Positions 42,640 to 50,890 of a stretch of 64,000 nucleotides of DNA are shown here, in pieces. The stretch's first letter is position 1. The number at the start of each line of letters is the position of its first letter. Under the pieces are notes generated by a model that saw only the letters and a list, made by a program, of their open reading frames with translations, was not told where the DNA came from and ran no database searches. Source of the DNA: Gemmatimonadota bacterium (GTDB lineage: Bacteria > Gemmatimonadota > Gemmatimonadetes > Gemmatimonadales > Gemmatimonadaceae); assembly GCA_016719105.1 (NCBI GenBank), contig JADKAQ010000002.1, positions 372,001-436,000 on the forward strand. The letters run 5' to 3'. Made by a program: the position numbers and the translations under genes.

Positions 42640-43095
42640 ATGGCGCCGCGGGCGGGGAAGGCGAGGGAGGAGATTTCCGCTGGCGGCGTCGTCGTTCGAC
42701 TGCACGGCGGGCGCCCGCTATTCCTCCTCATCCGCGATTCATACCGCAACTGGGGCTTTCCCAAGGGGCACCTCGAGCCGGGCGAAACCGCGGACGCGGC
42801 GGCCATTCGTGAGGTCGCCGAAGAGACCGGACTCGGTGACCTGCGCCTGCGCGCCGAAATCGAGACGATCGACTGGTATTTCCGCTTTCGCGGGCGACTG
42901 ATCCACAAAGTCTGCCACTTCTATCTCATGGAGTCCGACAGCGCCGTCACCTCTCCCCAGCGCGACGAGGGGATCACGGCGTGTCGATGGGAGACGTTCG
43001 AACGCGCGGCCGAACTGGTGTCGTACGAGAATGCGCGCGCCGTCCTGCGCCGCGCGCACGAACTCGTCAACGCCGCCCCCACCTCCGCGACCTGA
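42640..43095 (+). CDS. Nudix hydrolase
   Basis: The 151-aa product has a complete Nudix box at residues 43-65: Gly43, Glu49, Arg57-Glu58, Glu61-Glu62, Gly64-Leu65. The N-terminal beta strand ISAGGVVVRLHGG and NWGFPKGHLEPGE resemble diadenosine-polyphosphate hydrolases of the MutT/ApaH class. It follows the ATPase by 3 bp, so they are probably co-transcribed. Substrate is not determinable from the motif. Confidence 0.92.
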   Translation: MAPRAGKAREEISAGGVVVRLHGGRPLFLLIRDSYRNWGFPKGHLEPGETADAAAIREVAEETGLGDLRLRAEIETIDWYFRFRGRLIHKVCHFYLMESDSAVTSPQRDEGITACRWETFERAAELVSYENARAVLRRAHELVNAAPTSAT

Positions 43096-43100
43096 CGCTC

Positions 43101-43940
43101 ATGACGATTGCCGGGACCACGGGGACCCCTGTCCCCCTCTGCGTCGTGGTCCTGGCGAGTCGCGATCGGGCGCGGACGATCGTAAAGGACGCCTTCCCGC
43201 GTCGTCGCACGCGCCTCACCCTCGCCCGAAACGTCCGGGAGTTCGAGCGCGCCTTTCGCACGGGCCTGGTCGACGCCGCCGTCGTCGATCTTGGCGGCAC
43301 CACCGAGGACGTCATGCGGGCCATCGACCTCGCCCGCGAATTCCCGAGCGCCCCATTTTTCGCCCTCTCACCGTTGCGGGCGATCGATGGGGCACTGGCC
43401 GCGCGCGCGGCGGCCTACGACTTCGCCGATGTCCTCGTCGATGGCGTCGACGATCACGTCCTGCGCGACCTGGTGATCCCGCGCGCCTTCACGACCCGGT
43501 TTGCCCTGGCGCTCGCGGTCCCCCCGGAATCGCTGCACGTGAACACCGCACTCCGCCTCGAGAGCTGGCGCGTCCTGGTCGAGCATGCGGGGCGCCCGAT
43601 TCATACCAATGCGGTCGCCGAGGCGCTCGGGGTGACGCGCGAGCATCTGAGCCGGGCCTTCGGGGCGGCGGGGGCCCCCAACCTCAAGCGGGTCATCGAC
43701 CTGGTGCGTCTGGCCGCGGCGGCCGAACTCTCCAAGAATCCGGGCTACGACGTGGGCGACGTGGCCCGGGTCCTCGGCTTCGCGTCGTCGTCCCACCTCA
43801 GCACGACCTCCCAGCGCATCGTCGGGATTCGTCCCTCTTCGTTGGCCCGGCTTCGCACGGTCGATCTCATCGAGCGCTTCGTGCATGGGCGGATGCGGAG
43901 CCGGCCGGTGGTGCGAGGGCGCCGAGTCGCGGCCGGGTAG
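43101..43940 (+). CDS. AraC-type transcriptional regulator with receiver-like N-terminal domain
   Basis: With start ATG 43101 the protein is 279 aa. The C-terminal 100 residues hold two AraC-type helix-turn-helix motifs (AVAEALGVTREHLSRAFGAA and YDVGDVARVLGFASSSHLST). The N-terminal 130 residues have the alternating strand/helix rhythm of a receiver domain (VPLCVVVLASRDRA; DAAVVDLGG), but the acidic pocket is not clear, so phosphorylation is doubtful. It lies just upstream of the F1-ATPase genes. Target genes unknown. Confidence 0.8.
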   Translation: MTIAGTTGTPVPLCVVVLASRDRARTIVKDAFPRRRTRLTLARNVREFERAFRTGLVDAAVVDLGGTTEDVMRAIDLAREFPSAPFFALSPLRAIDGALAARAAAYDFADVLVDGVDDHVLRDLVIPRAFTTRFALALAVPPESLHVNTALRLESWRVLVEHAGRPIHTNAVAEALGVTREHLSRAFGAAGAPNLKRVIDLVRLAAAAELSKNPGYDVGDVARVLGFASSSHLSTTSQRIVGIRPSSLARLRTVDLIERFVHGRMRSRPVVRGRRVAAG

Positions 43941-44056
43941 CCGGCTGGTCGCCGGCCGGGGCGATCGCCCTTCGTGATCCCACCGGGACGGGGGGAGCCG
44001 GAGAACTGGGGAGGGTGGGGACCGCCAGACGGGGAGGAAAGACCTATCCTGTTCGC

Positions 44057-44083
44057 TTGAATGCCGAGTGGCCTTGTGATAAT
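44057..44083 (+). promoter_or_regulatory. Candidate promoter of the atpAGDC operon
   Basis: TTGAAT (44057-44062), 15 bp, GATAAT (44078-44083), 54 bp before the atpA start. The spacer is short, but the -10 is 5/6 and the block is A/T-rich in a GC-rich setting. Confidence 0.45.
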
Positions 44084-44092
44084 TTTCACAAG
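44073..44092. promoter_or_regulatory. Perfect CRP/FNR-like palindrome overlapping the atp promoter
   Basis: CTTGTGATAATTTTCACAAG is a perfect 7-bp inverted repeat with 6-bp spacer. Its core TGTGA-N6-TCACA equals the CRP-family consensus. It covers the putative -10 box, so a bound regulator would be expected to repress. Confidence 0.6.
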
Positions 44093-44137
44093 CTTTACCC
44101 GTTCGCTTTCCGATCCTTATCTGCCTCCGATCTCGAT

Positions 44138-45706
44138 ATGGCTTCTGATACGATCCTGCGCCCCGGCGAAATCAAGGACATCCTCCTCCGTGAAATCGAG
44201 GCGGCGGACCTGCATGCACTCGATGTCGAGGAAGTAGGGACCGTCCTCGAGGTGAAGGACGGCGTCGCGCGCATTTACGGCCTGCGCAAGGCGATGGCCG
44301 GCGAGATGCTGGAGATCACGTCGTCGCAGACCGGCAACAAGATCACCGCGCTGACGTTGAACCTCGAAGAGGACAACATCGGGTCGGTCATCCTCGGCGA
44401 CTACTTGCAGCTGAAGGAAGGCGATGAAGTCCGTCGCACCGGACGCGTGCTCGAAGTGCCCGTTGGCCCGGCCCTCGTGGGCCGCGTGGTCGACGCCCTC
44501 GGCCGGCCGATCGACGGCAAGGGGCCGGTGGTCACCCCGCACACCCGCCTCGTCGAGTCGCAGGCTCCCGGCATCATCGTTAGGCAGCCGGTGAAGGAAC
44601 CGCTGCAGACCGGGATCAAGTCGATCGACGCGATGATCCCGATTGGCCGCGGCCAGCGCGAGCTCATCATCGGCGACCGCGGCACCGGCAAGACCGCCAT
44701 CGCGGTCGACACGATCATCAACCAGAAGGGGCAGGGCGTCACCTGCGTCTACGTCGCCATCGGCCAGAAGGCCTCGACGGTGGCCTCGGTGGTCGAGAAG
44801 CTGCGCCAGCAGGGGGCGATGGACTACACCATCGTCGTCGTCGCGGCCGCCTCGGATCCCGCCCCGATGCAGTACATCGCGCCCTACACCGGCGCAGCGA
44901 TGGCCGAGTACTTCATGTACGACGAGGGCCAGGCCACGCTGTGCGTCTACGACGACCTCTCCAAGCAGGCCGCCGCGTACCGCCAGCTGTCGCTGGTGCT
45001 CCGCCGTCCGCCGGGTCGCGAGGCGTTCCCGGGTGACGTCTTCTATCTCCACTCCCGCCTCCTCGAGCGCGCGGCCAAGCTCCGTGAAGACGCCGACGTC
45101 TGCGACGGCACGGTGATCAAGAAGCCGGGTGGATCGCTCACCGCGCTCCCGATCATCGAGACGCAGGCCGGCGACGTGTCGGCCTACATCCCGACCAACG
45201 TCATCTCGATTACCGACGGGCAGATCTTCCTCGAGACCGACCTCTTCTACGCCAACGTTCGCCCCGCCATCAACGCCGGCATCTCGGTGTCGCGCGTCGG
45301 GGGCTCGGCGCAGATCAAGGCGATGCGTTCGGTCGCGGGCCGCCTCCGCCTCGACCTCGCGCAGTATCGCGAGCTCGAAGCGTTCGCCGCCTTTGCCTCG
45401 GACCTCGATGCGGCCACCAAGAAGCAGCTCGAGCGCGGCGCCCGCACGGTGGAGGTGCTCAAGCAGCCGCAGTACGCACCGATGCCGGTCGAGCAGCAGG
45501 TCATGATCATCTACGCGGTCTCCAACGGCTTCATCGACGATGTCGAAGTGTCGAAGGTGCGCGCGTGGGAGCGGGGCTTCCTCGAGTTCATGACGCTGCA
45601 GTACCCGCAGGTCGGCGAGGGGATCAGGAAGGAGAAGGCCCTCTCCAAGGACATCGAAGCCGCCCTCAAGCAGGGCATCGACGCCTACAAGAAGGTCGCG
45701 AGATAG
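44138..45706 (+). CDS. atpA: ATP synthase F1 subunit alpha
   Basis: Alpha subunit of the F1 catalytic head, 522 aa from ATG 44138. The frame is open far upstream but those codons are a shadow of the AraC gene. P-loop GDRGTGKT (about 169-176), the motif RRPPGREAFPGDVFYLHSRL and the C-terminal helical domain are present. An octamer copy at 44578 is read in another frame here (Val-Arg). The delta, a, b and c subunit genes that commonly precede atpA are missing. Confidence 0.98.
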   Translation: MASDTILRPGEIKDILLREIEAADLHALDVEEVGTVLEVKDGVARIYGLRKAMAGEMLEITSSQTGNKITALTLNLEEDNIGSVILGDYLQLKEGDEVRRTGRVLEVPVGPALVGRVVDALGRPIDGKGPVVTPHTRLVESQAPGIIVRQPVKEPLQTGIKSIDAMIPIGRGQRELIIGDRGTGKTAIAVDTIINQKGQGVTCVYVAIGQKASTVASVVEKLRQQGAMDYTIVVVAAASDPAPMQYIAPYTGAAMAEYFMYDEGQATLCVYDDLSKQAAAYRQLSLVLRRPPGREAFPGDVFYLHSRLLERAAKLREDADVCDGTVIKKPGGSLTALPIIETQAGDVSAYIPTNVISITDGQIFLETDLFYANVRPAINAGISVSRVGGSAQIKAMRSVAGRLRLDLAQYRELEAFAAFASDLDAATKKQLERGARTVEVLKQPQYAPMPVEQQVMIIYAVSNGFIDDVEVSKVRAWERGFLEFMTLQYPQVGEGIRKEKALSKDIEAALKQGIDAYKKVAR

Positions 45707-45712
45707 CCCGTC

Positions 45713-45737
45713 GCGACCTGCGCCTGGCGCAGGTCGC
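45713..45737 (+). other. Perfect hairpin between atpA and atpG
   Basis: GCGACCTGCGCC pairs with GGCGCAGGTCGC, 12 positions with one base between, or about 10 bp with a 5-nt loop. It begins 7 bp after the atpA stop. There is no U-tract; a role in RNA processing or partial attenuation is possible. Confidence 0.6.
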
Positions 45738-45742
45738 ACGCT

Positions 45743-45769
45743 CGTCTCCCGTCTCCCGACTCCCGTCTT
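45743..45769. repeat. CGTCTCCC-type units upstream of atpG
   Basis: CGTCTCCC-CGTCTCCC-GACTCCCGTCTT fills most of the space between the atpA hairpin and the atpG start codon. Same repeat family as the atpG-atpD spacer. Confidence 0.7.
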
Positions 45770-45779
45770 TCTTTAGAAC

Positions 45780-46640
45780 ATGGCCAAAGGCAGAGAACTC
45801 AAGGCGCGCATCAAGTCGACCGAGAACACCCGGAAGATCACGCGCACCCTGGAGATGGTGTCGACGTCGAAGATGAAGCGCGCGCAGGACCGGGTGCAGG
45901 CAGCCCGGCCGTATGCGAACGCCCTCTCCGACGTCATCGCCTCGCTGTACACCCCCGAACTGGCAGAGCAGTTTCCGCTCCTCCGGCAGCCGGCCAAGCC
46001 GCGCAAGGCGGCGGTGATCCTCATCAACTCCAATCGCGGCCTCGCCGGCGCGTTCAACTCGAACCTCATCAAGGAGACGCGCACCCAGTTGGCCCAGCTG
46101 CGCGCCCAGGGGATCGAGACCGAGCTCCACATCACGGGGCGCAAGGGGATCGGTTTCTTCCGCTATTTAGGGGAGACGCTGGCCACCGCCCGCACCGACA
46201 TCAGCGACCGCCCCACTGCGGCCGATGCCGCGTCGCTGGTCGACAGTCTGATGCAGCGCTTCATCGACGGGTCGCTCGACGCGGTCTACGTCGTCTACGC
46301 GCAGTTCAAGTCGGCGCTCTCGTGCCCTCCCACGACTGCGCAGGTCCTCCCGGTCATCCCGCCCAAGCGCACGGGCGCGGCCCCGGACTACCTGCTCTAC
46401 CCGTCGGCGGAGGAGATCCTCACCGAACTCCTCCCCTCCTACGTGCGCAACACGATGTACCGCACGCTGGTCGAAACCGCGGCCGCCGAGCATATCGCCC
46501 GGCGCACCGCCATGAAGAACGCCACCGACAACGCGACGGAGCTCCTGTCCGTCTACCGCCGCACATACAACCGCGCCCGTCAGGCGCAGATCACGCAGGA
46601 GATTGCGGAGATCGTTGGTGGGGCGGCGGCGCTTGAATAG
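45780..46640 (+). CDS. atpG: ATP synthase F1 subunit gamma
   Basis: The rotating central stalk of F1, 286 aa. N-terminal helix KARIKSTENTRKITRTLEMV and STSKMKRAQ are typical, and the C-terminal helix has TEL-type sequence ATELLSVYRRTYNRARQAQI. The start is chosen at the first Met (MAKGRELKARIKS). The stop is immediately followed by the left arm of a long inverted repeat. Confidence 0.96.
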   Translation: MAKGRELKARIKSTENTRKITRTLEMVSTSKMKRAQDRVQAARPYANALSDVIASLYTPELAEQFPLLRQPAKPRKAAVILINSNRGLAGAFNSNLIKETRTQLAQLRAQGIETELHITGRKGIGFFRYLGETLATARTDISDRPTAADAASLVDSLMQRFIDGSLDAVYVVYAQFKSALSCPPTTAQVLPVIPPKRTGAAPDYLLYPSAEEILTELLPSYVRNTMYRTLVETAAAEHIARRTAMKNATDNATELLSVYRRTYNRARQAQITQEIAEIVGGAAALE

Positions 46641-46781
46641 AAGACGAGAAGACGAGAAGACGAGAAGACATGGTCTTCTCCGAACTCGTCCGTCTTCGGT
46701 GCGTGGATGCGCAGCTGGTGTTCTAGATCGCTAGATGAATGAGCAGTCCCTCGTCTTCTCGTCTTCCCGTCTTCTCGTCTT
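46641..46781. repeat. Long inverted repeat made of 8-bp units between atpG and atpD
   Basis: The left arm, 46641-46669, is a tandem array of AGAAGACG. The right arm, 46753-46781, is an array of CGTCTTCY. The arms pair at 28 of 29 positions around an 83-nt loop. The left arm starts at the atpG stop and the right arm ends about 6 bp before the atpD ribosome site. Confidence 0.9.
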
Positions 46782-46792
46782 CTCTTAAAGGT

Positions 46793-48226
46793 ATGTCCAC
46801 CACCGCTGCCCCACAGACCGTCGGCCGCATCGTTCAGATCATCGGCCCCGTCGTCGACGTCGAGTTCGATACGGACGCGCTTCCCGAGCTCTACAACGCG
46901 CTCGAGATCCGCGGCAAGACCGACTCCGGTGCCACGATCCGCGTGGTGGCCGAGGTGCAGCAGCACATCGGGCGCAATCAGGTGCGCGCCGTCGCCATGT
47001 CCACGACGGACGGCGTCGTGCGCGGCATGGACGCGATCGACACCGGTGCGGCGATCTCGGTCCCGGTCGGTGCTGCCGCGCTCGGGCGCATCCTCAACGT
47101 GATCGGCGAGCCGGTCGACAACGGCCCCGACATCCCGGCGTCGGTCGAGCGCTGGCCGATTCATCGCAAGCGCCCCGACTTCGTCGACCTCGAGCCCAAG
47201 ACGCAGATCTTCGAGACGGGCATCAAGGTCATCGACCTCATCGCCCCGTTCGTGAAGGGCGGCAAGATCGGGCTCTTCGGCGGCGCCGGCGTGGGCAAGA
47301 CGGTCGTCATCCAGGAGCTCATCAACAACGTCGCCAAGGGACACGGCGGCAAGTCGGTGTTCTGCGGCGTGGGTGAGCGCACGCGCGAAGGGAACGACCT
47401 GTACCTCGAGTTCAAGGAAGCCGGCATTCTCGATTCCGTCGCCCTCATCTACGGGCAGATGAACGAGCCGCCAGGTGCACGCCTCCGCGTCGGCCTCTCG
47501 GGGCTGACGGTGGCCGAGTACTTCCGCGATCGTGAGAACGCCGACGTGCTCGTCTTCATCGACAACATCTTCCGCTTCACGCAGGCGGGCTCGGAAGTGT
47601 CGGCGCTCCTGGGCCGCATGCCGAGCGCCGTGGGCTACCAGCCGACGCTGGCCACGGAGATGGGTGACCTGCAGGAGCGCATCACCTCGACGCGCAACGG
47701 CTCGATCACCTCGGTGCAGGCCATCTACGTTCCCGCCGACGACCTCACCGACCCGGCGCCGGCGACGGCGTTCGCCCACCTCGACGCGACCACGGTGCTC
47801 AACCGCGCGATCACCGAGCTCGGCATCTACCCGGCCGTCGACCCGCTCGACTCGTCGTCGCGAATCCTCGATCCGCAGTTCATCGGGGAGCGCCACTACA
47901 AGGTCGCCATCGAGGTGCAGCGCATCCTGCAGCGCTACAAGGAACTGCAGGACATCATCGCCATCCTCGGCATGGACGAGCTCTCCGAGGACGACAAGCT
48001 GGTCGTGGGACGTGCGCGCCGCCTGCAGCGCTTCATGTCGCAGCCGTTTGCGGTCGCCGAGCAGTTCACCGGCATGAAGGGCGCGTACGTGAAGCTCGAG
48101 GAGACGATCTCCTCGTTCGAGCGCCTCTGCGCCGGCGAGTTCGACCAGTACCCGGAGCAGGCGTTCTTCATGTGCGGCGGCGCTGACGACATCGTCAAGA
48201 ACGCCGAGCGCATCGCCAAGGCCTAA
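46793..48226 (+). CDS. atpD: ATP synthase F1 subunit beta
   Basis: Catalytic subunit of F1, 477 aa from ATG 46793 (MSTTAAPQTVGRIVQIIGPV). The longer frame to 46739 would translate the repeat arm. P-loop GGAGVGKT, the beta signature GERTREGNDLYLE, and VFIDNIFRFTQAGSEVSALL are all intact. AAAGG at 46787 is a ribosome site at very short spacing. The stop codon is inside an octamer copy (48221-48228), 2 bp before atpC. Confidence 0.98.
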   Translation: MSTTAAPQTVGRIVQIIGPVVDVEFDTDALPELYNALEIRGKTDSGATIRVVAEVQQHIGRNQVRAVAMSTTDGVVRGMDAIDTGAAISVPVGAAALGRILNVIGEPVDNGPDIPASVERWPIHRKRPDFVDLEPKTQIFETGIKVIDLIAPFVKGGKIGLFGGAGVGKTVVIQELINNVAKGHGGKSVFCGVGERTREGNDLYLEFKEAGILDSVALIYGQMNEPPGARLRVGLSGLTVAEYFRDRENADVLVFIDNIFRFTQAGSEVSALLGRMPSAVGYQPTLATEMGDLQERITSTRNGSITSVQAIYVPADDLTDPAPATAFAHLDATTVLNRAITELGIYPAVDPLDSSSRILDPQFIGERHYKVAIEVQRILQRYKELQDIIAILGMDELSEDDKLVVGRARRLQRFMSQPFAVAEQFTGMKGAYVKLEETISSFERLCAGEFDQYPEQAFFMCGGADDIVKNAERIAKA

Positions 48227-48228
48227 CG

Positions 48229-48480
48229 ATGCTCAAGGTCTCGGTGATCTCGCCGGAACAGACGTTGTTCGAGGGGGAGGTCGAGTCGGTGACCGCCCCC
48301 GCGTTCGACGGCGAGGTGGGGATCCTCACCTCTCACGCGCCGATGATGACGCTGCTGGGGAAGGGGACGCTCCGCCTCGGATCGAATGGGTCCAAGGGGA
48401 CGTTCCAGGTGGAAGGCGGCTTCCTGCAGGTGGTCGACAACCACGTGCGGGTGGTGACGGAGAAGGCGGCGCAGGCCTAA
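48229..48480 (+). CDS. atpC: ATP synthase F1 subunit epsilon, short form
   Basis: Epsilon connects gamma to the c-ring. The 83-aa product is only the N-terminal beta-sandwich: MLKVSVISPEQTLFEGEVES, DGEVGILTSHAPMMTLLGKG, and GGFLQVVDNHVRVVTEKA. The usual C-terminal two-helix domain, which inhibits ATP hydrolysis in many bacteria, is missing. The stop is clean and in an octamer copy (48475-48482). No frameshifted continuation is visible downstream. Confidence 0.94.
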   Translation: MLKVSVISPEQTLFEGEVESVTAPAFDGEVGILTSHAPMMTLLGKGTLRLGSNGSKGTFQVEGGFLQVVDNHVRVVTEKAAQA

Positions 48481-48497
48481 CGCCGGCCCAGCCGGCG
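48481..48497 (+). terminator. Hairpin after atpC
   Basis: CGCCGGC-CCA-GCCGGCG, a perfect 7-bp stem directly after the atpC stop. No U-tract. It precedes the ribosome site of the carbamoyltransferase gene, so it is at most a weak terminator. Confidence 0.4.
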
Positions 48498-48510
48498 TCC
48501 CGGGGGAGGC

Positions 48511-50331
48511 ATGTCCGACACCTGGATCCTCGGCGTCTCCGCGTTCTACCACGACAGTGCCGCCTGTCTCGTCCGCAATGGCGAGATCGTCGCCGCGGCG
48601 CAGGAGGAGCGATTCAGTCGCCGGAAAGGCGACGAATCGATTCCCACCCGCGCCGCGGCGTTCTGTTTGGCGCAGGGCGGGATCGACGCGGCACGGCTCG
48701 ACGCCGTCGCCTTCTACGATAAGCCGCTCCTCAAGTTCGACCGCCTGCTCGAGACCTACCTCGCGATAGCACCGCGCGGCGTACGGTCGTTCCTGCAGGC
48801 CGCCCCGCTCTGGAGCAAGCAGCGCCTGACGCTCGAGCCGCAGCTGCGCGTCGCACTCGGCGGCTACGCCGGCCGCATGCTCTTTGCCGAGCACCACGAG
48901 TCGCACGCGGCCAGCGCGTTCTATCCGTCGCCCTTCGAGGAGGCGGCCGTCCTCACCATCGATGGTGTGGGCGAATGGGCCACCGCCAGCATCGCCCATG
49001 GCGAGGGGGGGCGGCTCACGGTCGTGCAGGAGCAGCACTTCCCCGACTCGTTAGGGCTGCTCTATTCGGCCTTCACGTACCATGCCGGCTTTCGCGTGAA
49101 CTCCGGGGAGTACAAGCTGATGGGGCTCGCGCCGTACGGCGAGCCGCGATACGTCGACGCGATCTACCGGCACCTGCTGTCGCTGCGCGACGACGGGTCA
49201 TTCATCCTCGACCAGCGCTACTTCGACTACCTGGGCGGGTTGACGATGACCAACGCCCGCTTCAGCGCGCTGTTCGGCGGCCCCCCGCGCGTGCCCGAGT
49301 CGCCGCTCACGCAGCGCGAGATGGACCTCGCGCGCTCGGTGCAGGACGTGTGTGAGGAGGTGGTGCGGCGGATGGCGCGCCACGCGTTGCAGGTGACGGG
49401 GAGCCGCCGACTGTGCCTGGCGGGGGGCGTGGCCCTCAACGCCGTGGCCAACGGGCGGCTCGCCGCCGAGCGCGTAGCCGATCAGCTGTGGGTGCAGCCC
49501 GCGGCTGGCGACGCGGGCGGGGCGCTCGGGGCGGCGCTGCTCGCCTGGCACCGCTACTTCAGGGGGGAACGAACGGCCGACGGCGTGCACGATGGCATGC
49601 GCGGCGCGTTGCTCGGCCCGATCTTCGATGGGGAGGCGATCCGCGCCGCGCTCGCCGCGCACGGGGCCGTGATGCACGAACTGCCGCGCCCGGAGCTGGT
49701 GGCGCGCACGGTGGACGCCCTCGCGACCGGACAGGTCGTCGGGTGGTTCGATGGCGCGATGGAGTTCGGCCCGCGTGCGTTAGGCGCGCGCAGCATCCTG
49801 GCCGACCCACGCAACCCCGCGATGCAGGCGACGATCAACCTCAAGATCAAGTTCCGCGAGGGCTTTCGTCCCTTCGCGCCCGCGGTGCTGGCCGAACGCA
49901 CCCGCGAGTACTTCGACTTCGACAGCGACTCGCCGTACATGCTCTTCGTCGCGCCGGTCACTGCGCGACGCCGACGGCACGGGGCGCCGGGCGACGCCTG
50001 GGGGATCGACCGACTCAATCAACCGCGCAGCGACATCCCGGCCGTCACACACCTCGACTACTCGGCGCGCCTCCAGACGGTATCGGCCGCGCGTGCGCCG
50101 GGCTTGCACGAACTTCTCACGGCGTTCGATGCCCGGACCGGCTGCCCCGTGCTCGTGAACACCTCGTTCAACGTCCGTGGTGAGCCCATCGTCTGCAGTC
50201 CGGCCGACGCGTACGCGTGCTTCATGCGCACCGATCTCGACGCGCTGGCCATTCCGCCGTTCTTCCTGGTCAAAGGTGAACAACCCGCACTCGATCGCTC
50301 CCGATGGCAGACGGCACTGATCCCCGACTGA
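48511..50331 (+). CDS. NodU/CmcH-family carbamoyltransferase
   Basis: The 606-aa enzyme belongs to the carbamoyltransferases that move a carbamoyl group from carbamoyl phosphate to a hydroxyl of a sugar or other small molecule. N-terminal Kae1-like domain: ILGVSAFYHDSAACLV, the metal/carbamoyl site AEHHESHAASAFYPSPFEE, LTIDGVGEWATASI. C-terminal domain: GPRALGARSILADPR, NIKIKFREGFRPFAPA-like (INLKIKFREGFRPFAPAVL) and VNTSFNVRGEPIVC. A good GGGAGG ribosome site precedes it. The three genes that follow are a recurrent cassette with this enzyme. The acceptor is unknown. Confidence 0.93.
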   Translation: MSDTWILGVSAFYHDSAACLVRNGEIVAAAQEERFSRRKGDESIPTRAAAFCLAQGGIDAARLDAVAFYDKPLLKFDRLLETYLAIAPRGVRSFLQAAPLWSKQRLTLEPQLRVALGGYAGRMLFAEHHESHAASAFYPSPFEEAAVLTIDGVGEWATASIAHGEGGRLTVVQEQHFPDSLGLLYSAFTYHAGFRVNSGEYKLMGLAPYGEPRYVDAIYRHLLSLRDDGSFILDQRYFDYLGGLTMTNARFSALFGGPPRVPESPLTQREMDLARSVQDVCEEVVRRMARHALQVTGSRRLCLAGGVALNAVANGRLAAERVADQLWVQPAAGDAGGALGAALLAWHRYFRGERTADGVHDGMRGALLGPIFDGEAIRAALAAHGAVMHELPRPELVARTVDALATGQVVGWFDGAMEFGPRALGARSILADPRNPAMQATINLKIKFREGFRPFAPAVLAERTREYFDFDSDSPYMLFVAPVTARRRRHGAPGDAWGIDRLNQPRSDIPAVTHLDYSARLQTVSAARAPGLHELLTAFDARTGCPVLVNTSFNVRGEPIVCSPADAYACFMRTDLDALAIPPFFLVKGEQPALDRSRWQTALIPD

Positions 50332-50718
50332 CCGTCGCGGAGGGGCGCCGTTTCGCCTTCACCGTGGCGGGCGGCTTCGCCGTGCTCGCCGGCGGTGGCG
50401 TACCTTCGGTCGCGCGGTACGACGAGCCTCGTCCTGCTGGCGCTCGCCGGCTCGTTGGTCGTCGCGGGGGGGCTGCTGCCAACGCACCTGGGACCCGCGC
50501 GGCGCACCTGGATGGCTCTGGGCGTGGCGCTGTCGCGCATCACGGCGCCAGTATTCTACGGCGTGATGTATTGGCTGGTGATCACCCCGATCGGAGTCAT
50601 ACGACGGTCGGTGGGCCGATCGCCGCTGGCGAGGGACTCGCGGGCGTCCAGCTACTGGGTCGACCGCCCATCGGTGGACGACGCGTCGGCACGTCGGCGC
50701 ATGGAACGACAATTCTGA
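50304..50718 (+). pseudogene. SxtJ-like membrane protein, apparently frameshifted
   Basis: The first part (ATG 50304) reads LTVAEGRRFAFTVAGGFAVL, a typical first helix. From about 50395 a different frame continues as AYLRSRGTTSLVLLALAGSL, FYGVMYWLVITPIGVIRRSV and ASSYWVDRP, which is the body of SxtJ-like proteins. One extra base in the run near 50385-50397 joins them and would give about 137 aa. Alternatively GTG 50395 is the true start of a 107-aa protein that lacks the first helix. It overlaps the carbamoyltransferase by 28 bp. Confidence 0.7.
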
Positions 50719-50737
50719 ACGATTCGGACGAGACGCG

Positions 50738-50890
50738 ATGCTGCAGGTGATGCGCGAACTGTGGGCGTTCATGCTGGAGCGAAAGAAGCTCTGGCTGCTT
50801 CCGATCATCGTCGTGTTGGTGCTCTCCGGTGCGGTGCTCGTCGCGGTGCAGGGCTCGGCGCTCGCCCCCTTCATCTATTCCATCTTTTGA
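50738..50890 (+). CDS. Small DUF5989-like membrane protein
   Basis: A 50-aa protein from ATG 50738. MRELWAFMLERKKLWLLPII is followed by one transmembrane helix and ends QGSALAPFIYSIF. This is the small protein regularly found between SxtJ-like and SGNH-hydrolase genes next to carbamoyltransferases. It is too short for most gene finders. Its stop TGA overlaps the TTG start of the next gene. Function unknown. Confidence 0.85.
   Translation: MLQVMRELWAFMLERKKLWLLPIIVVLVLSGAVLVAVQGSALAPFIYSIF

Noticed and set aside
43031..44137. Very long N-terminal extension of atpA.
   Set aside because: The extra 369 codons are a frame shadow of the AraC-type gene and the leader; ATP synthase alpha starts at MASDTILRPGEIKD.
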